DNA of 64,000 bases from contig NZ_CP063374.1 in assembly GCF_015160875.1 (NCBI RefSeq), positions 5,211,501-5,275,500 of the forward strand, written 5' to 3'. Positions 1 through 7,754 of the stretch are shown here, one piece after another. The notes below the pieces were generated by a model. That model saw only the letters and a list, made by a program, of their open reading frames with translations, was not told the DNA's origin and did not search any database. A program made the translations under genes and the position numbers. Within the stretch, counting starts at the first letter, position 1. Each line of letters begins with the position of its first letter. This DNA is from Streptomyces chromofuscus (lineage in GTDB: Bacteria > Actinomycetota > Actinomycetes > Streptomycetales > Streptomycetaceae).

Positions 1-296
1 CGGCCCTCGGCGACGACACCCACGTCCACGAGCAGCGCGAGCGGTACGCCGCCCGCCGCGCGGCCCTGCGCGAGGCCCTGCTGGGCCACGGCTTCCGCAT
101 CGAGCACAGCGAGGCCGGCCTCTACCTGTGGGCGACAAGGGACGAGTCCTGCTGGACCACGGTCGCCCACCTGGCAGACCGGGGCATCCTGGTCGCGCCC
201 GGCGACTTCTACGGTCCGGCGGGCGAGAACTTCGTCCGCGTGGCCCTGACGGCGACGGACGAGCGGGTGGCGGCGGCGGTCGCGCGCCTCGCGTGA
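1..296 (+). CDS. dapC: C-terminal part of a DapC-like aminotransferase (5' truncated by window)
   Basis: Only the last 97 residues are present, in the frame that begins at base 3 and stops at 294-296. The peptide has the C-terminal layout of class I/II PLP aminotransferases: an Arg-rich helix (RERYAARRAAL), a strand ending in GLYLWA, an active-site-lid segment GILVAPGDFYGP, and the substrate-carboxylate-binding stretch FVRVALTATDE, where the Arg is expected to bind the substrate carboxylate. In Streptomyces and mycobacteria, the aminotransferase beside dapE is N-succinyldiaminopimelate aminotransferase of lysine/peptidoglycan precursor synthesis. The dapE-like gene at 2200 supports that assignment. 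The lysine-bearing PLP site lies outside the window, so the assignment rests on the C-terminus and context. Confidence 0.8.
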   Translation, partial: ALGDDTHVHEQRERYAARRAALREALLGHGFRIEHSEAGLYLWATRDESCWTTVAHLADRGILVAPGDFYGPAGENFVRVALTATDERVAAAVARLA

Positions 297-301
297 ACGC
301 G

Positions 302-338
302 GCGAAGGGGTCCAGGGAACGGTCCTGGACCCCTTCGC
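302..338 (+). terminator. Perfect 15-bp hairpin after the dapC-like gene
   Basis: Bases 302-316 and 324-338 are perfect inverted repeats with a 7-base loop (317-323). The hairpin starts 5 bases after the dapC-like stop codon and lies before the convergent secreted-protein gene, so it can serve both strands. There is no strong U-tract, as is usual for Streptomyces terminators. Confidence 0.8.
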
Positions 339-359
339 TCAGGGAGCGGCGCTCGGCAC

Positions 360-809
360 TCAGCCGATCGACAGACCCTTGGTCGGCAGGGACGGCGTGG
401 GCAGCCCGCCCTGGGTCAGCCCGTCCGTCGGCAGCCCACCCGTGGTGGCGGCGGACGACGCCGCGTCGCCCACGACAGCCCCGGCGGCCCCGGCGGCGTC
501 ACCCGCGACCTTCTGCACCGCCGGCATCGCCTTCTTCGCGGCCTGGCCACCGGTCTTGCCCGCGACCGGCACCGCCTTCTTGACCGCCTTGCTGCCGGCG
601 TCACCAGCGGTTCCGGTCACGCTCTGGGCCGCGCTGTCGACGGTGTTGCCGACGTTCGCCGCGTCCAGGGCGGTCAGCCCGCCGAGGTTGCCGGTGGCGG
701 GCAGTTCGGGGGCAGCGCTGGCGGAGCCGGCCGCACCGACCCCGGCAGCCGCCCCCGCTGCGACGAGCAGCGCGGCACGGGCGATCCGACGGGTCAGGGG
801 GAGGGACAT
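360..809 (-). CDS. Small secreted alanine-rich protein
   Basis: A 149-residue protein with a clear Sec signal peptide: a basic start (MSLPLTRRIARA), a hydrophobic Ala/Val core, and an ASA-type cleavage site near residue 33. The mature part is low in complexity, rich in Ala, Gly, Lys and Thr, with no cysteine and no recognisable enzyme domain. It has repeated amphipathic stretches of the VAGKTGGQAAKKA type. The start is supported by AGGAGCACC just upstream of the ATG. It is probably exported or wall-associated in Streptomyces. I do not recognise a function. Confidence 0.75.
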   Translation of the reverse strand: MSLPLTRRIARAALLVAAGAAAGVGAAGSASAAPELPATGNLGGLTALDAANVGNTVDSAAQSVTGTAGDAGSKAVKKAVPVAGKTGGQAAKKAMPAVQKVAGDAAGAAGAVVGDAASSAATTGGLPTDGLTQGGLPTPSLPTKGLSIG

Positions 810-1151
810 GGTGCTCCTTCGACGGGAGAGAACGGTGAAGTGTCCAGCCGTGCCCGGGAGTCGACCCCGCGATGTCGGTCGCGGTGGCGGTCGCGCTCAC
901 CCGGCTCGGACGCAGTGACTACCGCTCGAAGCCCGCGAAGGTTGCGGCGGGCCAACGTAAAGAGTTGGCAATGCGTCGCATAATCGGCTGCGGATAAAAG
1001 CGGGCAAAGAACACCTGGTCGGAAAGTGTGCCGAATCCTTACGGCGCCGTGTTTCCAAGGCTTTTGGCGGATGCGAGGGTGAGGTCACGAAAACCTGAGC
1101 ACCCCGTCGCCCCGAGGGGGCCGATGTAACCCCTGGGGATGACCGCTCGTA
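810..1151. other. 342-bp intergenic region
   Basis: This stretch holds the 5' region of the leftward secreted-protein gene and the 3' flank of the next leftward gene. Around 950-1050 it is noticeably less GC-rich than the flanks, as expected for promoter DNA. I see no gene, no convincing riboswitch and no strong terminator in it. Confidence 0.5.
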
Positions 1152-2117
1152 CTACTGCGCAGTGACGATCCGGACGGCGTTCGCGGCGTCCGTGCTTCCC
1201 GTGCGCTCCGCGTTCGTCGCGTTCCGCCACCGGCTGTCGGTGTGTCCGGCGACCCATTCCCGGCCGCCGTAGAGGACGCGTTCGATACGCAACGCGGAGG
1301 CGTTGGCCACGGCCCAGTGCGCGATCTGCCAGCCGCGTTCCCGGACGCCGCGCCCGTCGCCGTCCTCGGTCACCGGCACGGTCACCGTCCGCCCGCTCGT
1401 CTCGGTGACCAGGGTCGGCGTGGGCGTCGGCGTGGCGGCGCCCACCTCGGCCCCGGCCTGCTGGACGGCGTTCTGTCCGAAGTCCCGTACCAGCGCGGAG
1501 CGCGCCGCGTCCGGACCGGCGGTCGGGGTGGCGCCCGGCCGGCCCTCGCAGGTCAGCGTGGCGGCGGCGCGCCCCGTGAGGGCGGCGGCGAGCAGGGTCG
1601 CGTCGGGTTCGTGCTTGGCGTACGCCTGCGGGAAGCCGCTGCGTTGCACGCGCTGGGCGGCGACGGTCAGGGGCAGCCGGGTGTAGCCGGGGACCTTGAC
1701 CAGGTGGTCGTAGAACATGCCCGCCGAGTAGATCGGGTCCATGATCTGCTCCTCGGTTCCCCAGCCCTGCGAGGGCCGCTGCTGGAACAGACCGAGCGAG
1801 TCGCGGTCGCCGTGGCCGATGTTGCGCAGCGCGGACTCCTGCAGCGCGGTGGCGAGGGCGATGGTGACGGCCCGTTCGGGCAGACCGCGGGCGGTGCCGA
1901 CGGCGGTGATCGTCGCGGCGTTGACCGCCTGTTCGGGAGTGAACTCGTACGTCGCCCCGTCGTCGTCGGCCGAGGCGACCCTGCATCCCGGGCTGCCGGC
2001 GCCTCCGGTGATGTACTGCACCGCGAGATAGCCCGCGACCGCGAGCAGGACGACGAAGGCCGCCCCGATACGCAAGAGGCGGCCGCGACGCCGACGAGTG
2101 GGGGACGGCTCTGGCAC
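1152..2117 (-). CDS. Membrane-anchored protein with a lysozyme-like (transglycosylase-type) domain
   Basis: A 321-residue protein. A basic N-terminus (RRRRGRLLR) leads into one hydrophobic segment at about residues 15-34, predicting a type II membrane anchor with the rest outside the cell. Residues about 60-170 include ALATALQESALRN, GLFQQRPSQGWGT and AGMFYDHLVKVPGY. These resemble the catalytic-Glu region and G-L-F-Q motif of goose-lysozyme/lytic-transglycosylase-like domains that actinobacteria attach to wall proteins. Streptomyces homologues are often labelled 'heavy metal transporter', which the sequence does not support. The C-terminus is Thr/Pro-rich followed by a small compact region. 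Peptidoglycan binding or cleavage is an inference. It is divergent from dapE. Confidence 0.65.
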   Translation of the reverse strand: MPEPSPTRRRRGRLLRIGAAFVVLLAVAGYLAVQYITGGAGSPGCRVASADDDGATYEFTPEQAVNAATITAVGTARGLPERAVTIALATALQESALRNIGHGDRDSLGLFQQRPSQGWGTEEQIMDPIYSAGMFYDHLVKVPGYTRLPLTVAAQRVQRSGFPQAYAKHEPDATLLAAALTGRAAATLTCEGRPGATPTAGPDAARSALVRDFGQNAVQQAGAEVGAATPTPTPTLVTETSGRTVTVPVTEDGDGRGVRERGWQIAHWAVANASALRIERVLYGGREWVAGHTDSRWRNATNAERTGSTDAANAVRIVTAQ

Positions 2118-2199
2118 GCGTACAAGGTACTGGAGAGTAAGCCGTGGCAGGCGCCTGCTGCGGAAAGTGCTCCCAGGCCGGGGACGCTAGGGTCGACGT

Positions 2200-3279
2200 A
2201 TGGCCGACTTCCCGCTTGACCTTGCCCTGGACGCCGCACGACTCACCGCCCAGCTCGTCGACCTCCCCTCGGAGAGCGGCGACGAGAAGCCCCTTGCGGA
2301 CGCGATCGAGAACGCGCTGCGGGCCCTGCCGCACCTGACGGTCGACCGGTACGGCAACAACGTCGTCGCCCGCACCGACCTGGGCCGGTCGCAGCGGGTG
2401 ATCCTCGCCGGGCACATCGACACGGTGCCGATCGCCGGCAACGTGCCGTCCCGGCTGGACGAGGACGGTGTGCTGTGGGGCTGCGGCACCTGCGACATGA
2501 AGGCGGGTGTCGCGGTGCAGCTGCGCATCGCGGCCACGGTCCCGGCCCCGAACCGCGACCTGACCTTCGTCTTCTACGACAACGAGGAGGTCGCCGCCGA
2601 CCTCAACGGCCTCGGGCACGTCGCCGACGCCCACCCCGAGTGGCTGGAGGGCGACTTCGCGGTGCTGCTGGAGCCCTCCGACGGGCAGGTCGAGGGCGGC
2701 TGCCAGGGCACCCTGCGCGTCCAGCTGAGGACGGCGGGCGAGCGGGCCCACTCGGCGCGCGGCTGGATGGGTTCCAACGCCATCCACGCGGCGGCCCCCA
2801 TCCTGGCCCGCCTCGCCTCGTACCAGCCCCGCCACCCGGTCATCGACGGCCTGGAGTACCGCGAGGGCCTGAACGCGGTGGGCATTTCGGGCGGTGTGGC
2901 GGGCAATGTCATCCCCGACGAGTGCGTGGTGACGGTCAACTTCCGCTACGCCCCGGACCGTACGGAGGAGGAGGCGATCGCCCACGTCCGTGAGGTGTTC
3001 GCGGACTGCGGTGTGAGCGACTTCGTGGTCGACGACCACAGCGGTGGCGCGCTGCCCGGCCTGTCCCACCCGGCCGCGGCGGCCTTCATCGAGGCCGTGG
3101 GCGGCACCCCGCAGCCCAAGTACGGCTGGACGGACGTCTCCCGCTTCAGCGCGCTGGGCATCCCGGCGGTCAACTACGGGCCCGGCAACCCGCACTTGGC
3201 GCACAGGCGGGACGAGCGGGTGGAGACGGCGAAGATCCTCGCGGGGGAGGAGCGGCTGCGGACCTGGCTGACGGCGTGA
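2200..3279 (+). CDS. dapE: Succinyl-diaminopimelate desuccinylase
   Basis: A 359-residue M20-family metallohydrolase that removes succinate from N-succinyl-LL-2,6-diaminopimelate in the succinylase branch of DAP/lysine synthesis, in the cytoplasm. The metal-site motifs are present: GHIDTVP (His72, Asp74), CGTCDMKAG (bridging Asp), DNEEV (catalytic Glu plus ligand), and a C-terminal GNPHLAH His ligand. The dimerisation/lid domain includes GERAHSARGWMGSNAIH. Length is normal for actinobacterial DapE (about 350-375). It starts at an ATG 82 bases from the divergent membrane-anchored gene. The dapC-like fragment at the left edge fits the same pathway. Confidence 0.93.
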   Translation: MADFPLDLALDAARLTAQLVDLPSESGDEKPLADAIENALRALPHLTVDRYGNNVVARTDLGRSQRVILAGHIDTVPIAGNVPSRLDEDGVLWGCGTCDMKAGVAVQLRIAATVPAPNRDLTFVFYDNEEVAADLNGLGHVADAHPEWLEGDFAVLLEPSDGQVEGGCQGTLRVQLRTAGERAHSARGWMGSNAIHAAAPILARLASYQPRHPVIDGLEYREGLNAVGISGGVAGNVIPDECVVTVNFRYAPDRTEEEAIAHVREVFADCGVSDFVVDDHSGGALPGLSHPAAAAFIEAVGGTPQPKYGWTDVSRFSALGIPAVNYGPGNPHLAHRRDERVETAKILAGEERLRTWLTA

Positions 3280-3329
3280 GCGGTGCGAGGGGCGCGCGGG
3301 GGGCTCTCCTCGTGGGCGCTTTGTTGCAG

Positions 3330-3341
3330 ACATGCGCATGT
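3330..3341. promoter_or_regulatory. Perfect 12-bp palindrome upstream of the LOG gene
   Basis: ACATGCGCATGT is a perfect palindrome about 67 bases before the start of the downstream gene, in a 128-bp intergenic region that must contain its promoter. It could be an operator, but no regulator is adjacent and I cannot name a family. Confidence 0.3.
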
Positions 3342-3407
3342 CCCCCCTCCGTAACCGGTGTGGATCTACGCTGAGGTGGAAACACCCCGCTAGCGGAGGG
3401 AGCGCAC

Positions 3408-4166
3408 ATGGCTACCGGCAACCCTGAGGGCAAGCAGCAGCCGCCGGAGGAGCAGCGTCTCGGGCCGGTCCTCCGTCGACGGAGCCAGGTGACGGCGAGC
3501 ACGACGGACCAGCGACTGCTGGACGCGGGCGGCCCGTCGGACTGGGTCCACACCGACCCGTGGCGTGTCCTGCGCATCCAGTCGGAGTTCATCGAGGGCT
3601 TCGGCACGCTCGCCGAACTCCCGCCCGCCATCAGCGTGTTCGGTTCCGCCCGGACGCCGGTGGAGTCCACCGAGTACGAGTACGGCGTCCGGCTCGGCCG
3701 GGGCCTGGTGGAGGCGGGTTTCGCGGTCATCACCGGCGGCGGCCCCGGGGCGATGGAGGCGGCCAACAAGGGCGCGGTCGAGGCGGGCGGTATCTCGGTC
3801 GGCCTCGGCATCGAGCTGCCGTTCGAACAAGGGCTCAACCCCTATGTCGACATCGGCCTGAACTTCCGGTACTTCTTCGTGCGCAAAATGATGTTCGTCA
3901 AGTACGCGCAGGGTTTCGTGGTGCTGCCCGGCGGCATGGGCACCCTGGACGAACTCTTCGAGGCCCTGACCCTGGTCCAGACGCAGAAGGTCACCCGCTT
4001 CCCCATCGTCCTCTTCGGCACCGAGTACTGGGGCGGCCTGGTCGACTGGCTCCGCAACACCCTGGTCGCCCAGGGCAAGGCGGCGGAGAAGGACCTTCAG
4101 CTGTTCCACCTGACGGACGACGTCGACGAGGCGGTCGCGTTGGTGTCCAAGGAGGCGGGACGCTAG
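3408..4166 (+). CDS. LOG-family (TIGR00730) nucleotide phosphoribohydrolase
   Basis: A 252-residue Rossmann-fold protein. It carries the signature of the LOG/lysine-decarboxylase-like family: GGGPGAMEAANKGA for phosphate binding and PGGMGTLDE (Pro174-Glu182) with the catalytic Glu. Family members hydrolyse nucleoside 5'-monophosphates, including cytokinin riboside monophosphates, to free base and ribose 5-phosphate. They are not lysine decarboxylases despite older labels. The N-terminal 60 residues are longer than in short LOG proteins, which is typical of the actinobacterial group next to dapE. The SD-like GGAGGG sits about 7 bases before the ATG. The physiological substrate cannot be told from sequence. 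Confidence 0.88.
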   Translation: MATGNPEGKQQPPEEQRLGPVLRRRSQVTASTTDQRLLDAGGPSDWVHTDPWRVLRIQSEFIEGFGTLAELPPAISVFGSARTPVESTEYEYGVRLGRGLVEAGFAVITGGGPGAMEAANKGAVEAGGISVGLGIELPFEQGLNPYVDIGLNFRYFFVRKMMFVKYAQGFVVLPGGMGTLDELFEALTLVQTQKVTRFPIVLFGTEYWGGLVDWLRNTLVAQGKAAEKDLQLFHLTDDVDEAVALVSKEAGR

Positions 4167-4332
4167 CGCCGGGCCGGGGCCGCCGTCGTCACGCGGCGTA
4201 GGGGGGTGACGGCCACCGGCCGCCCCCTCGCCCCTCCCGCATCGGCCTGCGCGGCCTCGTCCTCGATCGCCGGACCGGCCTGGACGACGTGATCCGGCAT
4301 CGGACGGCATGGCGGGCGAGGCCTCGGGGGCC

Positions 4333-5193
4333 TCAGGCCAGGCCCCGGCGGGCGACGGTCGGCTCGCGCCACCCGCCGATCGCCGACACCATCTCCAGCA
4401 CCTGACGGGTCTCGGCCACCTCGTGCACCCGGTACACCTGCGCCCCGAGCCACGCGGACACCGCCGTCGTCGCCAACGTACCGATCACCCGCTCCTTCAC
4501 CGGCTTGTTCAGGCTCTCACCGACGAAGTCCTTGTTGGACAGCGACACCAGCACCGGCCACCCCGTCTCGACCATCTCCCCGAGCCGCCGCGTCGCCTCC
4601 AGACTGTGCCGCGTGTTCTTCCCGAAGTCGTGCCCGGGATCGATCAGCACCGACTCCCGCGGCACGCCCAACGCCACCGCCCGCTCGGCCAGCCCGAGCG
4701 TCACCCGCAGGATGTCCGCCATGACGTCGTCGTACGTCACCCGATGCGGCCGCGTACGCGGCTCCGCCCCGCCCGCGTGCGTGCACACCAGTCCCACCCC
4801 GTACCGTGCGGCGACCTCCGCGAGCCGCGGATCCACCCCGCCCCACGCGTCGTTCAGCAGATCCGCGCCGGCCTCGCACACGGCCCGGCCGACCTCGTGC
4901 CGCCAGGTGTCGACACTGATGACCACGTCGGGGAACCGCCGCCGCACCTCCGCGACGAACCCCACCGTCCGCCGCGCCTCCTCCTGCGCGGTCACCTCCT
5001 CGCCGGGTCCCGCCTTGACCCCGCCGATGTCGATGATCGCCGCACCCTCGGCCACCGCCTGCTCCACCCGGGCCAGGGCCGGCTCGTCGCGGAACGTGGC
5101 GCCCTGGTCGTAGAACGAGTCCGGGGTCCGGTTCACGATCGCCATGATCACCGGCTCGCGCGGGTCGAACTCCCGCCTGCCCAGCCTGAGCAT
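4333..5193 (-). CDS. folP2: Dihydropteroate synthase paralogue (FolP2 type)
   Basis: A 286-residue TIM-barrel of the dihydropteroate synthase (DHPS) family. Retained features include AIVNRTPDSFYD (residues 18-29), ISVDTW (92-97), LLNDAWGG (112-119) and a pterin-site-like DPGHDFGKN. The loop that in true DHPS reads D-x-G-G-E-S-T-R-P-G is DIGGVKAGPG (55-64) here, so the Ser-Thr-Arg that helps bind p-aminobenzoate is gone. The C-terminal R-x-H-D-V is RVHEV. This pattern, and the neighbours (LOG gene, DivIVA-like gene, tagA), match mycobacterial FolP2 (Rv1207), reported to lack DHPS activity. True folate synthesis is probably encoded elsewhere. GAGAGG and AGGGG precede the ATG. It is divergent from the DivIVA-like gene. 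Confidence 0.85.
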   Translation of the reverse strand: MLRLGRREFDPREPVIMAIVNRTPDSFYDQGATFRDEPALARVEQAVAEGAAIIDIGGVKAGPGEEVTAQEEARRTVGFVAEVRRRFPDVVISVDTWRHEVGRAVCEAGADLLNDAWGGVDPRLAEVAARYGVGLVCTHAGGAEPRTRPHRVTYDDVMADILRVTLGLAERAVALGVPRESVLIDPGHDFGKNTRHSLEATRRLGEMVETGWPVLVSLSNKDFVGESLNKPVKERVIGTLATTAVSAWLGAQVYRVHEVAETRQVLEMVSAIGGWREPTVARRGLA

Positions 5194-5348
5194 CCCCTGT
5201 GACCTCTCCTCGTTCGTCCTGGTCCTGGCCCTTTGCGGCCGCCTGCGACCCTAACTGTCAGACTCGCATGGCACGATCGGACCCTGACACATCCGACGTC
5301 GGCGTACGCCACACGTATGCCGGCACACTCCGCGTGGGGACCTCAGCG

Positions 5349-5702
5349 ATGGTTATGTTCTTCTTCCTGGTCGTCGCCCTCGCCGTCGTGGTCGCCGCGG
5401 TGACCCTCGCCGTGGTCGGCGGCGGCGAGCACGGCCCGCTCCCCGAGGCCGCTCCCGAACGGCTGCAGGACCCGCTGCCCCTGGACCGCCCGGTCGGCCG
5501 CGCGGACATCGACACCCTGCGCTTCCCCCTCGCCGCCCGCGGCTACCGCATGGCCGACGTCGACGACGCCCTCAACCGCCTCGCCGCCGAGCTCGCCGAG
5601 CGGGAAGCCCGGATCGCCGACCTGGAGTCCGCCCTGGCCGGTGCGCAGGCCGCCGCCCGCGTCCCCATGGACAAGCCGGGCCGGGAGGACGAGCAGCGAT
5701 GA
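5349..5702 (+). CDS. Membrane-anchored DivIVA-domain protein
   Basis: A 117-residue protein starting MVMFFFLVVALAVVV. One N-terminal transmembrane segment (about residues 3-25) is followed by a short linker and a DivIVA-like motif, DTLRFPLAARGYRMADVDDA. A predicted coiled coil (ALNRLAAELAEREARIADLES) comes next. DivIVA-domain proteins recognise membrane curvature or scaffold polar growth. In mycobacteria the equivalent position holds a similar small protein (Rv1209). An ATG at 5199 is open in frame, but its translation does not look coding and would overlap the folP2 leader, so I chose 5349. ATG 5355 is an alternative. It overlaps tagA by four bases (ATGA), implying translational coupling. 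Confidence 0.75.
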   Translation: MVMFFFLVVALAVVVAAVTLAVVGGGEHGPLPEAAPERLQDPLPLDRPVGRADIDTLRFPLAARGYRMADVDDALNRLAAELAEREARIADLESALAGAQAAARVPMDKPGREDEQR

Positions 5703-6286
5703 GCGACGGCACCGCCCTGGCCGGCCCGGACGGCGCGCTCCGCTGCCCCTGGGCGCTGTCCACGCCGGACTACGTGACGTACCACGACGAGGAGTGGGGC
5801 CGCCCGGTCCACGGCGACGACGCGCTGTTCGAACGGCTGTCACTGGAGGCCTTCCAGTCCGGCCTGTCCTGGATCACCATCCTGCGCCGCCGCCCCGGCT
5901 TCCGCGCCGCCTTCGCCGACTTCGAGATCGCCACGGTCGCCACCTACACCGACGAGGACCGCGAGCGCCTCCTCGCCGACGCCCGCATCATCCGCAACCG
6001 CGCGAAGATCGACGCCACCCTCGCCAACGCCCGCGCGCTGGCCGACTGGGCGCCGGGCCAGCTGGACGACCTGATCTGGTCGCACGCGCCCGACCCGGCC
6101 ACCCGCCCGGTGCCGAAGACCCTCGCCGACGTCCCCGCGGTCACCCCGGAGTCGACGGCCCTGTCCAAGGCCCTGAAGAAGCGGGGCCTGCGCTTCGTGG
6201 GGCCGACGACGGCGTACGCGCTGATGCAGGCCTGCGGTCTGGTCGACGACCACCTCGTGGACTGCTGCGCACGCCGCGCCGGCTGA
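5699..6286 (+). CDS. tag: DNA-3-methyladenine glycosylase I
   Basis: A 195-residue base-excision-repair glycosylase that removes 3-methyladenine from alkylated DNA. Family hallmarks are RCPWAL with the first zinc Cys, YHDEEWGRP with a zinc His, ERLSLEAFQSGLSWITILRR for base recognition, and a C-terminal DHLVDC (His-x3-Cys) that completes the Cys-His-His-Cys zinc site. Length matches E. coli Tag (187). The start is the ATG overlapping the stop of the DivIVA-like gene, with GAGGACGAGCAGCG as a weak ribosome site. An O6-alkyltransferase-like gene is also in the window at 51633, but not linked. Confidence 0.93.
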   Translation: MSDGTALAGPDGALRCPWALSTPDYVTYHDEEWGRPVHGDDALFERLSLEAFQSGLSWITILRRRPGFRAAFADFEIATVATYTDEDRERLLADARIIRNRAKIDATLANARALADWAPGQLDDLIWSHAPDPATRPVPKTLADVPAVTPESTALSKALKKRGLRFVGPTTAYALMQACGLVDDHLVDCCARRAG

Positions 6287-6308
6287 GCGGCGGACCCCGC
6301 GGACCGGC

Positions 6309-7112
6309 TCAGCGGCCCAGGTACTTCGGCTTCTCCTTGTTGACGAACGCCTGGACCGCGATCCCGTGGTCCTCCGACGCCCCCGCCCGCGACTGGAGTT
6401 CGTCCTCCTTCTCCAGCGTCTCGGCCAGGGAGTGGCTGAACCCGTACGCCACGGCCTCCTTGATCGCGGCGTACGCCACCGTCGGTCCCTCGGCCAGCGC
6501 GCGGGCCACGCTCTCGGCCTCCGCGCGCAGCTCCGCCGCCGGCACGACCCGGTTCGCGAGGCCCAGCTCGTACGCCTCCTGCGCCTTGACGCTGCGCGGG
6601 AAGAGCAGCAGGTCAGTGGCGCGTCCGGGGCCGACCACGCGCGGCAGCGTCCAGGAGACACCGGAGTCGGCGGTCAGCGCGACGCCCGCGAACGACGTGT
6701 TGAAGGCGGCCGTGTCCGCCACGACCCGGTAGTCGGCGGCGAGCGCGAAGCCGAAGCCGGCCCCGGCGGCGACCCCGTTCACGCCCGCGACCACGGGCTT
6801 CGCCATCTCGGTCAGCGCCCGCACGATCGGGTTGTAGTGCTCGCGCACGGTGCTCATCGTCTGTCCCTCGCCCGCCTCCCGGTCGGCGGCCAGCAGTCCG
6901 ATGTGCTCCTTGAGGTCCTGGCCCACGCAGAACGCCCGGTCACCGGCGGCGGTCAGCAGCACCGCCCGGACGGCGTCGTCGGCCGCGGCGGTCCGGACCG
7001 CGTCCCGGAGGGCGACCTTGGCCTCGATGTTCAGCGCGTTCATCGCCTCGGGGCGGTTCAGCGTGATCGTCGCGAGCCCGTCGTTCACCTCGTAGAGCAC
7101 GGTGTCTGCCAT
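6309..7112 (-). CDS. Enoyl-CoA hydratase/isomerase (crotonase family, PaaG-like)
   Basis: A 267-residue crotonase-fold protein. The oxyanion-hole segments are AFCVGQDLKE and GVAAGAGFGFALAADYR. At the active-site helix it reads TADSGVSWTLPRVVG, with an Asp where classical hydratases use the second Glu. This is reminiscent of PaaG-type ring-opening isomerases, so isomerase activity on an aromatic or branched acyl-CoA is possible. The N-terminal start MADTVLYEVNDGLATITLNRP is set by GGAGGGG just upstream. A longer open frame to 7286 reads unlike a crotonase and includes the operator region. It is apparently a single gene, convergent with tag. Two strong palindromes lie upstream (7144-7174). Confidence 0.85.
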   Translation of the reverse strand: MADTVLYEVNDGLATITLNRPEAMNALNIEAKVALRDAVRTAAADDAVRAVLLTAAGDRAFCVGQDLKEHIGLLAADREAGEGQTMSTVREHYNPIVRALTEMAKPVVAGVNGVAAGAGFGFALAADYRVVADTAAFNTSFAGVALTADSGVSWTLPRVVGPGRATDLLLFPRSVKAQEAYELGLANRVVPAAELRAEAESVARALAEGPTVAYAAIKEAVAYGFSHSLAETLEKEDELQSRAGASEDHGIAVQAFVNKEKPKYLGR

Positions 7113-7143
7113 GGCGTATCCCCTCCGGTTCGGCGGCTCGGGG

Positions 7144-7174
7144 CGTACCGGTCGGTACGTCCTGTCTGAGACAG
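7144..7174 (-). promoter_or_regulatory. Two adjacent palindromic operator candidates
   Basis: CGTACCGGTCGGTACG (7144-7159) is a perfect 7+2+7 inverted repeat. CTGTCTGAGACAG (7162-7174) is a perfect 6+1+6 palindrome two bases away. They lie 32-62 bases upstream of the crotonase ATG. The ACCG-NN-CGGT core resembles sites bound by TetR-family regulators of phenylacetate or fatty acyl-CoA genes (for example PaaR), which would suit a PaaG-like gene. No regulator gene is adjacent. Confidence 0.5.
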
Positions 7175-7490
7175 CATGGCGGAGATCACCGGAGACGGCC
7201 CCGGACGTCCGTGTGAGCTGCGTCAAACAATTCGGGACGGTTTCCGGACCGCGGATGTCCGTGCGGCTGCGCAGTATCGCAGTCACATCGCCGAATTGAG
7301 TGGTTTTGCTCGCGCGCGTTGCCCAAGCGATGCCGACTGATGTTGGTCATCGGGTCGTGAGATGCGGGATAATGGCCTGGAAGCAATGTGTTCGATGCCG
7401 GTGTCGCGTGTCTGGCTTCACGGACCGCGCGTGCCCTTCAGCGGGCCGTCGGCCTTGACGATGAGCTGGTTTTCAGGAAGGGGAACGAGC
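7175..7490. other. Intergenic region between the crotonase and DUF3117 genes
   Basis: A 316-bp divergent promoter region. It is less GC-rich than the coding DNA and has several short open frames without codon bias. It must contain the promoter of the DUF3117 gene, but I cannot place one confidently. Confidence 0.45.
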
Positions 7491-7658
7491 ATGGCGGCCA
7501 TGAAGCCGCGGACGGGTGACGGCCCGCTCGAGGTGACCAAGGAGGGGCGGGGCATCGTCATGCGCGTTCCGCTCGAAGGCGGCGGTCGGCTCGTCGTCGA
7601 GTTGACCCCGGACGAGGCCGACGCGCTCGGCGACGCCCTCAAGAAGGTCGTGGGCTGA
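7491..7658 (+). CDS. DUF3117 small conserved protein
   Basis: A 55-residue protein, MAAMKPRTGDGPLEVTKEGR onward, ending in DEADALGDALKKVVG. It is a small beta-rich domain with an acidic helical tail and is conserved across actinobacteria; the mycobacterial equivalent next to tagA is Rv1211. The start is chosen because GGAAGGGG sits 7-8 bases upstream and conservation begins there; longer in-frame extensions do not look coding. Function is unknown. A strong terminator follows 25 bases downstream, so it is monocistronic. Confidence 0.88.
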   Translation: MAAMKPRTGDGPLEVTKEGRGIVMRVPLEGGGRLVVELTPDEADALGDALKKVVG

Positions 7659-7683
7659 CCCGGAGGCGACCATACCCTTTCAG

Positions 7684-7715
7684 CCGCCCCGGCACCGCAT
7701 TCGGTGCCGGGGCGG
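7684..7715 (+). terminator. Intrinsic terminator after the DUF3117 gene
   Basis: A 14-bp perfect GC-rich stem (7684-7697 with 7702-7715), a tetraloop CATT, then TTGTTTG. It is one of the clearest factor-independent terminators in the window. Confidence 0.9.
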
Positions 7716-7754
7716 TTGTTTGCCCGGGTGCATCGAACATGCGGTCCACCAGGT

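Noticed and set aside
1039..3339. A long open frame antisense to dapE and running through the next gene
   Set aside because: Its translation is an Arg/Gly-rich shadow in a GC-rich region, and it spans two genes with clear homology on the other frames.
3330..3341. Palindrome ACATGCGCATGT as a lexA or other named operator
   Set aside because: It does not match the Streptomyces LexA box or other sites I know; listed only as a generic regulatory candidate.
5199..5348. In-frame extension of the DivIVA-domain gene to ATG 5199
   Set aside because: The extra 50 residues have poor codon bias, overlap the leader of the divergent folP2 and precede the membrane helix unnaturally. Starting at 5349 gives a normal membrane-anchored protein.
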